A stretch of 42,465 bases of DNA, taken from contig JAHBMJ010000076.1 of the NCBI GenBank assembly GCA_018398765.1, positions 16,055 to 58,519 of the forward strand, given 5' to 3'. A program made the translations under genes and the position numbers. This stretch comes from Chromera velia (taxonomy: Eukaryota; Sar; Chromeraceae). Below the pieces are notes generated by a model. It saw nothing but the letters and a program-made list of their open reading frames with translations. It did not search any database and was not told the origin of the DNA. Each line of letters opens with the position of its first letter. The first letter of the stretch is position 1. Below are positions 8,785-22,187 of the stretch, one piece after another.

Positions 8785-10356
8785 CTGAAAAGAGACTGTG
8801 TGGTCGAGGACGGTTCCTACAAACTCCCCCCTGCTGTCCCCCCGGAGCCAATCAGCAAAATCCCCTGTGGAGTCCTCTGACAGAGATACTTTGGCGAAAC
8901 CCTGAGCTTCTTGGCCGCCCTCTTTCCTCGCGTTGCAGGATATGACATCCAGCCTCGTTGCCACAAGCCAGTCCCGAACTGCCGACTCGGCCGCCCGTAG
9001 ATTGGGGAAGTTGGAGGTCCATCCAAACTGCATTGAAGTCAGCAATATAAATTACTTGCGGGAATCTTGCCGGAGCCTAGCTGTCCAGATCTCCAGTCGA
9101 CCGACAGACAAAAGTTGTGCGTGCACGCAAAAGCCAAAGAGTATGTTCATCAAATTGCTTCCACACACATGAAGCGTGTAGGAAGCCAAAACAGCAGAAG
9201 GGTGCAAAACACTGGTGGCAGTGAGCTTACAACGGGACGAAAGGACTTTCACAAAAAGGAGACACTGATTCAAAAACACCAGAGCGATCATGGCAATGCT
9301 GCACCCACTTGATTGTTTCATACAACTGTGAGCGAAAGGAGAACAAAGGAGACATGCTCGAGCTGAAAGACTGGCTTATGAGATATTGTGAGGAGCAGGG
9401 GGTCAACAGAGAAATACATTTCAACTGTTTTGCAAGTTTTTCGCAGGAGAACAAGAGAGGTGCATTTCTGAGCCTTCCAAGAACACCACGCGCCTGCGGA
9501 TCGAGACAGAACATTTCATGCAATTAATAAGAGAATGCTTAGCCACAGACCGTGAATGCGTACAGGTTCCCTGGAGCCTCCACTGCCGTCAGCCGTTTCT
9601 CAGACTCAGTCTGCAGACACACAGCAAAGAAAGATGGAGGGGGGAATCCACAAAACAGTATCCTGACTGCTGACCTTCTGTTAGTTCTCCTGTCGGCATC
9701 CAGCCCAAGCATGGCCATTCCCCTGTGAATGAAGCTGAATAAGGAATTTGTATGAAGGGCATGCATGTCATATCCACCCATCAGGAGGCACGTGATTGGG
9801 CAACAAAGAAATAAGTTTTTTCTTCGAGAAAAAGCCCAAAGAGGCACAACCGAAAGCAGATCAGGGCGGCGTCTGGCTGACTGTGGCCCAAAAGAAAGAA
9901 AAGGGGTCGGGGAAAATCAAGCAAGCAGAGCATGTGTTATCACCGAAAAATCCACGAAGGAAAAAAAGAGAAGGCAACAGGAATATCCATTCATGTGCAT
10001 GTCTGTGAGTTGACCCTGCTGCACCCTTCCGTGTGTTCCTCAGACCGCGCGCGCGACAATGCGGCGTCAGCAAGCCTGGTCCGATACAATCGTGTGGACA
10101 CTTCCGGAGTGCATTCATGCCCCCCCTTGAGGTGCGTGCCCCACCCATGCATTCCCTTTCTTACCCAGTGACTTTCTTGCGCCCGCCTTTCTGAAGCCTC
10201 AGAGGCCTCATCGGAAGGCGGGCTTCTTGCAAAAGTCACAATCATGAATTTGCAAAAAAACGTTCATCACGATGCAGAGATTAAGAAACCCACCTTTGCA
10301 TAATCATCCGTCACGGTGTTGTTTCGACCGAGGACAAAGCCAGCCGCCCGCATTCT
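8785..10356 (-). CDS. Unrecognised gene, three supported exons (partial model)
   Basis: Three minus-strand exons have strong splice sites and agreeing phases (all phase 0). Exon 10356-10294 (acceptor ccctgcag, donor gtgggt) begins RMRAAGFVLGRNN. Exon 9610-9551 (acceptor gtctgcag, donor gtctgt) begins TESEKRLTAVEAPGN. Exon 9027-8785 (acceptor aatgcag, donor gtcagc) begins FGWTSNFPNLRAAES and ends DHTVSFQ. Together they give 122 residues. A possible last exon is 8404-8393 (acceptor ctacag, then three codons and TGA). The 5' end is unresolved. The exons could be a separate gene, or they could continue the helical-repeat gene at 11.9-14 kb if its exon C is spliced at an internal GT instead of ending at its TGA. 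I do not recognise a domain; the product is soluble-looking with no membrane segment. Confidence 0.5.
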
Positions 10357-11233
10357 CTGCAGGGAAAAGGGGGGGCGAACAAGACGGAGAAAGTAAATGT
10401 GAACAGATATAGGTTGACAGATTGGCAAAACGTGACAAATACAGCAAAAGAAAAATTGTTGCTGCCCATGTCGCGGGAAAACAGACGCCAGCATTCAGCC
10501 GTCTTCAAGTGAGATCAACAAAAGATGCATGCACGTATCACAACTCTACTCAGGCCCCAATAAGGCATGGGTTTGCAGCTCCTCTCTGCAGATCTGGGAA
10601 AGGAGAAGTGGGTGCACGTAAGTTTTTGATTGAGTGCGTAGTCCCACAGCTGATGACCTCATGTGTGTGCATGACAGCATTCCAGTATTGTCTGAACTCT
10701 GTTATCTTCTCATTCCTCTCTACTAATTTCCCTCTGGCGCCAGCGTCTCAAAACTTCATTTGACTTACTCCTTCTCTCCGCCTTCACTGGCGTGCTCGTT
10801 TGCAAAGCTGTTCCCTCGTCAGTTTTCCCTCTGCTGTTGTTGGCACGTCCTCCATCTCGTCCCTGCCATATGCACCGTGAGCGGGTGAAGGTACAGACAC
10901 GTGGAAGACGACATGCATGGGATGAAACAACGTGTGTCTTCTGGAAGGACTGCGTTTGGGCTAAAGCCCCACTAAAGTTCGCACAAAGATAAACTCATAA
11001 ATAGAGATCCCTAAATAGCGAAAGAAAGAGAGAAACACGGAGAGACAGAGAAGCGGAAGGGATGTCGCTTAGGGCCGTAGTACACGCGAGCTGGGATGTG
11101 CGTGCGAACCACTCGAGAACAGGACGAAAACAAAGAGACAGACGAGCCGGAAAAAAAAACCGCAGTAAGACGACAAGGGAGAAAACAGAGGGTCTACCAC
11201 GGAAGCATTCATTTGCATGCAAATATGCCAAGC
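10357..11233. other. Spacer or intron, no exon supported
   Basis: Between the exon ending its acceptor at 10357 and the CA array I found no open segment with both splice sites. It may be intron if the gene at 8.8-10.4 kb continues to the right. Confidence 0.4.
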
Positions 11234-11878
<645 letters not shown>

Positions 11879-11909
11879 CGGGGACTTACGCTCGAATGAA
11901 ATGCACGTT

Positions 11910-14012
11910 TCAAACGGGACTCCAAGAGAACATCCGGCAGTGATAACTCCCCACAGACCCTTCTAAATCCATGCAGTTGGTCGGTTGAGGATTCGTCCAT
12001 GTTTCCCACAAATGCAGGAGTGCCGCGTTGCTTTGTGCCTTTGTTGCAGCTCTCCGGATCGCCAGTCTTCCCGCTTTGTCTGGGATTACAGCTGGCTCAC
12101 CAGGTGTGTTGCACCACCTGTTGAAGTCCAAAAGGCCCTCCTCCAACCTGCAAGCAGATGCAAGATGCGTGCATATGTGTATCAAGACATAAGGCCGTCA
12201 AAATTGAAACCGTCATATCATCAAACAGAAAAACGTGTTTATCTCGGAAAGAGCACACCTTCATCCAGGAAGAGACGGAGATGCCTATATCGACAGACCT
12301 TTGTTGTCTTTGTGCGAATCATTTGTACATGTCGGGGACTCTGTGGAACCCTTTTTCGATCTCAACGGCCCATGCACCCAGCAGACCGTTTGCCTGTGCC
12401 ATCAGAGGTTGGAATCTCTTTGCGCCTTCACTTCTTGCCAGTTCGCGGAGCCATTTGAACGCGGGAAAGTTGAATTTCTGAAGGTGCCTCCGGAACGAGA
12501 GCCAAGAGTCACCGTTGACTGCGATCTGTACAAACCGAGAAATTGAGTCTCGCCTTGCAACGGGGGGGGAGGGGGGGGGGGAAAGTCTGTCTCTGCGGTG
12601 ACTCCGTAAGAATGGAAGTGGATCGCAACTTCGATTTCATATATTCGGATCCATCTGGCTTCTTCTGCTGTAAAGCCTTGCGACTCTGGCTCGGGCGCGT
12701 TCCAACGGACCGGAGGTTCATGGTCAATGGAGAGATAACGCAGCAGCTCCCACGCCCCAGCATCTTCTGCCTTCTTACAAAGGTCGTGGTCGTAAATGTG
12801 TGGATATGCGTCAACGCAGGTCAGCAGCGACGCAAACTGCTTACCAGCGATCGCGGCGTCTAGGGTGTCTGGACCCACACGGGCCGCACGGACTGTGACG
12901 TCTCCTTCTTCCACAGGCGGGGGTGGATCAATTAACCACCGGAGAGTCTGTTGATCCCCAATCAACGCGCTTGCCTCTGCGGGGTGGCACGAAGTTTTCC
13001 CCCTTGAACGTCCTTCACACACTGCCTGATGGAAGTGCGCTATCTCCCATCCGTGCGGGCCAAAATTCCCGACAGCCTCTCTCTCTCCCCACGTCCACAG
13101 CTCACATGCAACCTCAGAATGCCCTCCTTGGATCGCGGCAGTCACAGCCGCGCACACCACCTCCTCCCATGGAAGGTCTGGAGGACAACGTGAGAGCCTG
13201 CCAAGCTGCTTAACCCCTTCGGTGTCCCCGCGAAATGCGTAGAGCAGGACTCGGGACAGCCATGGGTGGCTGTGCAGTGTGACAAGGGGGGGAAACTGTC
13301 CAGGACTGCCTAAGACCAAGGTGTCCTGCAGTCGTTTTGGGAGCTGTGCAAATTTGGACACCTCAGTCTCACTTTGTCCCAACCCAAACCTGACTGAGAT
13401 TTTGGCCGCCAGCTGCAGGACTGAATACTTTGTGAATGACAGGGTGTTCAAGCCCCCCGCAAGAAGAGTCTCCCATACCAGCTCGGGGATCAGAGTTTGA
13501 ATGAGGGGTCTTCGCACCCGACCGCCCATCATGACGATCAAGTTTTCAAATTCCGCAATTATCCCTGCTCTTGCAAACCCTCTCAGGAGTGCCTGCAGAC
13601 TCGCATGCTGTGCTACTTTGCTCTGACCCCACTCACGACTTTTCAAGCACGAATGTGGGAGCATGAATGGGTCTCGTGCAACAATGTGACTGATGACTTC
13701 TACTTCCCCCCTCACAGCGAAGCCCTCCAGAACCCTTTCGGTGGAAAAAAGGGGAATCTGGGAAGCCCATCCTATCATCGTTGCACTTGCTGGAGTGCAA
13801 CAAAGTCTCTGTACATCAGTAGAAGTCTGTTCAAAGTGCGAGTGGACGAGGTTATCCGTGATGGCGCTGTTGATGCTACGGCTGATGAGGCGCAACGGCA
13901 GAGCAACATCGGCCCCCAGGACCTTCAAGAGCTGAACCAAGACGGGCACTTCTTCGAAAGGAAAGAAGGCCGGAAGAAGGTACCGCCTCGGTAAATGGTT
14001 CTGAGCGCTCAT
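11910..14012 (-). CDS. Large helical-repeat protein, ankyrin-like with F-box-like N-terminus
   Basis: Exon A is 14012-12603 (470 codons from ATG), exon B 12525-12329, and exon C 12147-11910 with TGA. Phases agree (0, then 2), giving 614 residues. The first intron is short (12524 side acceptor tttgtacag, donor gtcacc) and holds a long C-run; the second has gtacaa and cttgcag. Residues about 8-48 (FPFEEVPVLVQLLKVLGADV, then LRLISRSIN) resemble an F-box-like helix set. The rest is a series of degenerate helical pairs with the pattern A-x(2)-G-x(3)-L, for example AAVTAAIQGGHSEVACELW and AEASALIGDQQTLRWLI, as in divergent ankyrin repeats. This type of protein normally binds other proteins, and an F-box pairing would suggest substrate choice for ubiquitin ligases. 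Both calls rest on pattern alone. The gene could continue downstream through the CA array. Confidence 0.7.
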
Positions 14013-16344
14013 GGACAATCGGGGAATTAGACGTAAATCCAAATGGACTTGAATTTGTCTTGTTTGTTCGCAAGGTTGCAGACGATTCTCCCTGCATGCA
14101 GCGCGGAGAGTGATGGAGAATGCCTTCACTCAACCTTTGCGGGGAGGTGATCCTGAGCCTAACCCTGTTGTGTTGGGTGGGTGACGGCGGCTTTTCTGCT
14201 CTTTTGTAAAAAGAGTCTCTCCGTTTTGGATTTTTGGATTGCTTCTCGGGCAGATGAGGGGGGGAGTCCTGGAGTGTGTGCGGTTTGCTGTTTCAGAAGG
14301 AGAGACGAGGTGCACCTTGAGCAGTGTTGACCGCTGCCGCCTTCCTGAGACCCCGCAGGTCGTTGCTCCAAAGCTTGTTGCTCACGTTGGCGGGGCCTAG
14401 ACCCGGGGCGTTGTGGGCAGGCAGGAACCTGTCTGTCTTCAGGGTGTGCAACGGTGCGGTCGACTAGCCGCCACCAGGAGTGTGTTGCTTTCCCTGTGCG
14501 CGACCGCAAATGAAAGTCAGTCTCCTCCTCCAGGCACGTGCAATTTGCCGCCACGTCTGCTCAATGCACCTGTCAGCACAGCATGATGAGAGGGTTCGAC
14601 TGTCACAGATTGTTTGTAGAAGACAGTCGTCGTACGTATAAATATGAAGTTAAGTCGCGATATCATGCATGCATGCATTAATTGAAAATTATGAGAATAT
14701 ATAGAAAAAAATGAATTTAACATTCGCTCGAAGTGTGCGCGCGATATCGAACAGAGCGCGCGCCATCGATCGATACGCATGATCGATGATCGATGCATGA
14801 TCGCGAAAAGGTGCAATTCACCGCAACAGGACGATACTGGACGTAATACGACGTAACTAGACGTCGAGCTGATCGACCTAGCTCAGTGATGATTGATCTT
14901 TATAAGGAATTCACGTGTTAGAACAGAGTTCGGGGAGGAGAGGATGAGCGAATGCGCCTCTCCTTGAATAAGTCAATGTGGATCGATCAGTTTCTCCTAC
15001 ACGGTGCATACACAGTTTGTAGTGTTACAAATTTGCATAGCTTATAGCGCGCTGAGCCCAGGCTGAAATCCCTGGGACCGCGGCCGTGAAAGGCCGGCGT
15101 CAATCGACCCCGGACGTAATCTCCAATAATCTTCAATATACATCCAGAACATTGCACACAATTTGAGATAATTTGAGTCAACGTTCTGTCACACAGACAG
15201 TGACAGATTCATACTAAACTAATTAAAGACGTTCAATGTTATTCAATGAACAGTTTTTATTCCATTATTTACCATTATCGGCATGATAGTCAATTTATTT
15301 AAATAATATACAAAGACAGAAACAGACTGACAATGTCATGCATCGACCTGCATTCATATAAGGAAGGAGATAGGAAAGAGACAAGTACATAGGCAGACAG
15401 ATACAGGCAGACAAACCAAAAGGAACTCACACATTACCCAGCAGGTCGGTACCGACTTTACATATGCAGGCATGCAAGGAACGATAGACAAACATGCATA
15501 AAAAAATGATTTATTAATTCATTTTCCATTCATTCACTATCATTCATTCAGTTACATCCAGCTATCTTGTTGAATCAAAGTCAAATCTTTACTACACAAC
15601 GCACAGTGATAAAAAAAAAATTGGATTTAAGGTCTATATATATATATTCTTTTTTTTTATTATTATTGTTTTGTTTTTTTAAATGTTTGTTTAAGCCTAA
15701 ACACGCAAAAAACTTATGACTTCCTTATCTTTTATGCGACAGGATGGCCCTGAATGATCGAGAAGCAAAAAAAAAAATGAACGCTAGCCTGCATGATTTA
15801 CGGTATTTGATTGATCTTTTCATAAAAATTTGTGTGTCTCCGCCGCTTCCTCTCCGTTTTGCACATGATTGTGCGTCTCCTCCTCATCGCTTCGAAAGTA
15901 GTGGTCGTCTTGCATCATCATCGAGGGGAGCAGGTGCATCGACGAGAGACCGAATGTAATGGTGGAAGCGTAACCGACCTGCATGCGCCGAATAAGAGAA
16001 TTGAGCAGGGAAAAAAGAAGAAATCTGAAGCAGAGTAATAAAGTTCAGACCAACTCTGCAGCGTGGCATCCTAGCAACAACAATGTTTCCCTGCCTGCCT
16101 CTCGTGAGAAGTACCCATCTAGCTGTAGATGTGGATAACAATGGCGAGTTACAGTCATAGTCACCAGAGAGAAGAAACGCATGATGTCAGGGGCTGCCGA
16201 CCATCTTCCTCTAGAGCACTGGCCGAGATCTCTCTCTTAAAGTCGCAAACAAAACAGAGGCCTATCGACGAAGAGTCCTCTAGAGTGCCGCATACGGTGC
16301 ATATCGATTGAGACGGAAAAGTGCAGAGCAGAGGGCACTGCCTC
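14013..16344. other. Spacer between two minus-strand genes, no gene supported
   Basis: 14013-14560 is GC-balanced and could hold the 5' UTR or promoter of the helical-repeat gene. 14655-14815 is dense in short palindromes (GATATC, GCATGC, ATCGAT, GCGCGC). 15180-15730 is AT-rich with ATATAT and T-runs. Open frames at 15744-16140 lack convincing splice sites or family resemblance. Confidence 0.5.
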
Positions 16345-19300
16345 TCAGTACTGAGCCAACTGACTGACTGACTGACTGACTGACTGACTGACTGACTGAC
16401 CGACCACGATCCACAGCATGAAAATGCTGGCAGAGAGGATGTGGACGACAAAACTTCTGCTCGGTCGGAGAAGCTGCAAGTAGAAAGAAGAGGAGAGACA
16501 AGCGCAGACACCAGTCATTTGAAGCGTTCCGTGGCAAGACTCGGCGAGAGAAGCAAAGAGAAAAGACGACCGTGAGGAAAAGAACAACAGAATTTAAGGT
16601 TGCATGCTTGCGACAGCCAACGCAATTCAATACAACTAAATTCCCATACGTATACAAGCTCATCTGAAGACAGCGAAACTTGCCAGTTTGCAATGAGATC
16701 TTTTCACATGCATTTCTTCTTTCTCTTCTAAACACAGAGTGAGTGCAGCGACAATTTCTCTTTCCACCACCTCCCCAGACGAGCAGGCCGACAATGAAAG
16801 AATGGAAGCAGGCAGGCACGGTGACAGGCTGGCGCACCTTGAGGTAGACGAGGAAAGGGAAGAGCATCATGAGCGTTGTTGCGAAGAGGCCACTGATCAG
16901 GTTGATGGAAGCCGCCAGCTGCAAGGACGCACTCGTTCGATCGGTAAGAATTTTCAAAAGTCAGAAAGCAAAACGTCAGCCTGCTTTGCATGAAGCGAAG
17001 ACAGAAAGAGGCAAAGACGAATTCACGAAAAAGGAAAAAAATCGAGTCAGAAAAGAAAGGGACAAGGGGACCGGCAGACCTTGTCGACTCCCAGAGAGAT
17101 GCCGAACGGGGCACCCACAGAGACGGAGACGGTCAGAACGTGAAAGTGCCATGAGTCAAAGAGCGCTGCAGAGCCAAATGCAAAGCAAAGCGAGAGCAGA
17201 CGATCACTTGCACCATAAAACACGACGCAAAGCGGTTTCTCTCAGATCCTCTCCACACGAGCGGAAATCCATCCCATCAAGGCGAACACCCACTCAGTTC
17301 TCAGAGACAGAAGGGCCAATCCATCTATCTATCCATCCTTCCCTGCACTGTCAGTCCTCCTACCACCTATGGACCCCTTGTATGCCGTATTCCTCCATTT
17401 ATCTTTTCACACATCGATCCCTACCCCTCCCCCCGCGCCTCTTTACAAAAATCAATCCCTACCCACCCGCGAAATCCGACGCTGTGCTTGAGGCGTCCGA
17501 TGCCCTGGGAGCTTGTTGTCTGCTCACAAATTCCCCCGAGGTTCCGTCCTCCATCCCCCCAGTCACCAGAAGAGACCCGACTTGAGAATGTGAATTCAAC
17601 CCCGCACCCTCACCTCCCTCCCCCCACTGTGCTCCCGTGCCCCCTGTGACTTGAGCTGCTCTTTCCAGCTCAATTCGCCGTAGAGAATTCGCGTGTTGCT
17701 GCAGAAACAAGAAGTCAAAAACGCAATGCGGCATCGAGCTGCGCGTCTGGCGGAGACACCTCGCAGATGAGGACAGAGGCTCAAGAAAGTATATACCTCC
17801 AGGAAGGAGTACATCTCCCATCTAACATACTAATAGAAAAACCGACAGACAGAAACATAGAGACAGCAGATGCACTTAACTAATTATGCTCATGATGGAC
17901 CCTCCCTGCATGCATTGCCTAGCTGCCGGAAGAACGAAGCAGGATGAAGAGCGAGCGTGAATTCAGAGGAGCTCATGAATGACATTCTAACTAATCTCTC
18001 GATCGTCTTCCGCCTTGAAACGCATGCATACGTACATGGGTACGCGAAACCAAACAAAATCGTACCTGGAGAAGAGAATGCGAGAGCGGCCGTCTGATCG
18101 TCTGGGATCTCTCCAACAGAGGAGGCCCCAGCTCATCCGGAGGAACCCCATCAGGCCCTGCAGGAGGGGGTACGATTTCCTCTCCACTGGTAGCAGAAAC
18201 TCTGAGGGTCTGTAAGCTTTCTGCATTGCCTTCCGTTTCATCCCCCTCTTTCAGGGCCTGTCCTAGTAGAAAGGGGGTCTGCAGCCCCTCTGCAGCCATA
18301 CCGTTCTGGGTGGTCCCTGCGGATTTGTGGGTCCTGCTCGTTGACTGCCCCGCCGCCGGACCCGAGGCCTTGGTCCGCTCCCCCGCCTCGTGTCTGTCCA
18401 TCGACGCCGCCTCTCTGGCCAGCATGATTCTCGAGTGGGCTGTATGGGTCATCAAGAAAACGTCCTGAGGTGCCGAGGCAAAACTCTCTCCCTGGACCTG
18501 GAGGGAGTCGTCGTCTCCGGTTAGGCGCACCTGCATGTTACCACTAACTCACTCACTCATGCACTCATCGACTAGCTGACTCAGTCAATCAGTCTATCAT
18601 CACATTTTTATTGCGCTGCATGTGCTCGACAAGGAGAGATTTCCAGCTCTCTGGTAAAAAGAAGACAGGGTGCGAGTGCACATGCACGGACACGGTGCAC
18701 CCAGGAACACAGGGCGCAAGGAAGGAAGATGGGATCGGGGCGGCAGTCGAGATGAGGATGATGGAAAAGGGAGGGGGACCAAACGGACTCCAAAAGAGAG
18801 AGATGACAAATGAGGGAGGATTGAAGCGCAGTTGGGTTGGGGTCATTCAACATCCCCTTTCTGCTGTCTGAGTACAACAACAAAACGACTGCCTGCCTGC
18901 CTGCCTGACCTCATCGTCTGCGAGAGGGACACCGGCAATTCTTCGGAGGAAGTGTTTGATGGACTTGGCGGTTGCGATTGCGTTGAGGGGGATGGCGATG
19001 ATCAGGCCGAGGGAGAGAAGGACTCGGCAAGAAATCATGGCAGGGTCCTGAGGAAAACAAAATGGAAAACGCGACAATGAGCAACAGACGCATCACTACG
19101 AACATTAATTTATTGTTTGGTCTGTCAGATGGCAGGCAGGTTCTCTGAGTGAAGTGATGCGTTTCAAAAGTCCCGAGAGAGTGACCCTGGACACTGCTGT
19201 AATGGAAAAATAAACACAGAGGGTGGACTTATGACTCCCATCCATCAGCTCTCTCTGCCTAAGTTGCCCCCCGTTTTCCCCTTTTTTTTCTGTCATTCTC

Positions 19301-20024
19301 AAATGCCGGCTTGAAGAAACGAAGATTGACAGGCTGGCAGATCCTGTGAGCAGTGAAGCTGCATGTGACGATTTCGTTTTCAAAGTCTGCTCGATTTCCT
19401 ACTCATTCACTGTTTTTCTTCTGATTTTCACTCACTCTCTCACTGACGTTTGCAGGGAAGTTTTGAGTGAGGTTCTGCTCGGTACCGCTCCTGAAGGAGA
19501 AATACCCGAGGACCGTCACAGGAAGATAGAGGACGGTCTCCATTGCTAGAGCAATAAACGCAGTCTGCGAGAGAGGGAGCACAGGTAAAAAAAAGTTAAC
19601 CAGAGGGTTCCTACCTTCACGCGCGCACGCGCACACATACATACACAGACCAAATACGCATCGCTGTGTGTCCTTGATTCGGTGTCCGAAGCATCAATTT
19701 TAAAACAAATGAGAAATTCGACTGAATGAAAATCATGCCCACTATGGTTTGATTGGCGTCGGGTTCCTGTATCATCTCATTTCAGTCTGGAGAGAAGACA
19801 AAATCACAACAGAGAAAGACAGTGAGACATTCAATTGTACACCAGGAATTAAGAGAGGACTCCGTTTCAGTTTGAAAACAAAAGCTGGGACGGAGTTGTT
19901 TGTTTGAAACGCCCGGAGCCACGCACAAAGAGTGGAGCCATGTGCATAGAGATGCAGACAGAATCCGACTGCAACGATTGTCCAAACACGGCCCTCTCAA
20001 TCTCTGTCTCTCTCCCAACACACA

Positions 20025-20060
<36 letters not shown>

Positions 20061-20143
20061 GACAGGCAGGCAGGCAAGCAGACAGACAGACAGACAGACA
20101 GACAAAAGACTTACTAATATATCAGACAGACACACAGACACAC

Positions 20144-20235
<92 letters not shown>

Positions 20236-22147
20236 GGCACAGACAGACTGACCTGGACCAACTTCCTTTCTGTTGGGGCTTTCATTTCGTCTGCCACGAG
20301 ACAAACTTGGAGATGCTGCACAAAGAGATGGAAGGAACAAAACAGGTTTTCTGTTCTGGTCGCTTGAGCTCCGCGCGCGCAGCAAAACACTCGGCCAAGT
20401 CAGCTTTCTTTCGCACAAAGTTGTTATTCGCTCCACCTCAATGTGCGTGTCTGTGTGACCACTCCGGTGCATGCAAGCAGGCAACTTCTACTTGTGGATG
20501 CGTCAACCTGTTTGCCGGATTCTTGAGACAGGAACTGTCCCCCAGCCTCCCAACCACTTATTTCAAGCAAACTCACCTGCATGAAGGCAAAGACGAACAG
20601 ATTGTTTGCCGTCAGAATATCGAAGGACCAAATTGCTGCGGGAGGCAAAGGGTCCCCCTCTCCCTGTGCCCTCTGGTGTGCCCACTTGTCGATGCACATG
20701 GGAGTCCTGATCAGATCAGATTTTGCAAAGCAGACGGAAATCAGATCATGATACAGACAGGAGTTATTGCCAAGATGTCAAGGCCGAATCGAATCACAAA
20801 GGAGAAAGCCAGCGTACAGAAGAAGGATTCAAATTGTACTTTAGGCACTCAGACCATGCCATTGATTTTCTATCACAACTGAGAAGCTACCATGATATCA
20901 TCCTCCTGCATGTATATATCCCAGATGTACCAAATGCACACCTGCCAGCAGAGAGGGTGTGATGTATTTCGTCCTGGTCCGAGCAGGAGAGGGAGGGTAC
21001 CAAACGAAACAAAATGGATGGGTACATCGCTTCCTGTACCAGGGTTGTTTGCATCTTTTCTGGCTCCCTTTCAGAGTTCCAGGAGACTTGTCCCGACTAT
21101 TCTTCTCCAACCTTATTGGTCCCTTCCCCCCTGTCTGTCCTTCAATATTTGACAGAATTGAGAGCTGCAACTAGCTACTTTCTCTCCCTGGCGTGCTCCT
21201 CCCTCCCTCCTGACAAACCTGATCATAACCACAACGGCAAGGACGAAGATGGCCAGGAGAGGCAGAAGGGACCCGTATCTGCATGCAATGAGTGTTACGT
21301 GGGTCGAGAGAGAGAAACGACACAGACTGGGAGCCTCCAAAGAAGCAAGCACATCATCTTCCACCCAAGAATCCCCCTCATGCTTACTCTTCACAGTGGT
21401 TCATGAAAGGAAGGAAGGAAGGAAGGAAGGAAGGAACAGACGCAGCTGGGCACGAGGAAGATCGTGAACAGAAGAGCCACAAAGGGAGGAAGGAAGATAG
21501 GAGTGAGTGCAAGAAGAAAGGAAGGGAGAGAGCTCGAACAAGCACAAGTTCCGGAGGGCAGGGACGTCGATCGCCTCCCCTTGTTTGTTTGTGCCTTCAC
21601 ACACACCAAAGCGAACAACTGTACCACGAGACACGTGAGTGACCCACCCCTGCCCTGATTCAAAGAATCTTCTACGACCTCCTACAGAAGACGACCCGGG
21701 TCGACCACAAAACGAGGGACATCACGATCATCACGTAACGGAAAGTCTCCCTGTGATTTCAAGACTGACCTGACGGTGTTTAATTTTCTCGGTAGGGAGA
21801 GGGGAAGCGTGATGGCCTGCACAAAAAGAAAAAGAAGTGAATCGTCGCATAAATCAATGAAAAAGATGTAAGAAGATCCAAATAAATAGACAGATAGATA
21901 GTTGGACATTTCGTCGATTGATCGGTTGACAAATATGTGGGCGTTTTCAAGCGGTGCTTCGTTCAGTCACCCACACACAGAGACTGACGGTACGGCCGTC
22001 TTTCTCCTCAAGCTTGGGGGCAGCAGAACAGACGCAAGTCAAAGTTTCACTTCACAGACGCGATCCAGGAGAAAGAAAAGAATCCGAATACTATGGAGAA
22101 ACAAATGCTTTCCTCTGCACCGCTCTCTGTCGCGCCCTCGCGCGCGC

Positions 22148-22187
<40 letters not shown>

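Noticed and set aside
9690-9732. Possible exon between the 10.3-kb and 9.6-kb exons (acceptor cattcacag, donor gtcagc)
   Set aside because: The phase-0 frame hits TAA before the donor, and other frames clash with the neighbouring exons.
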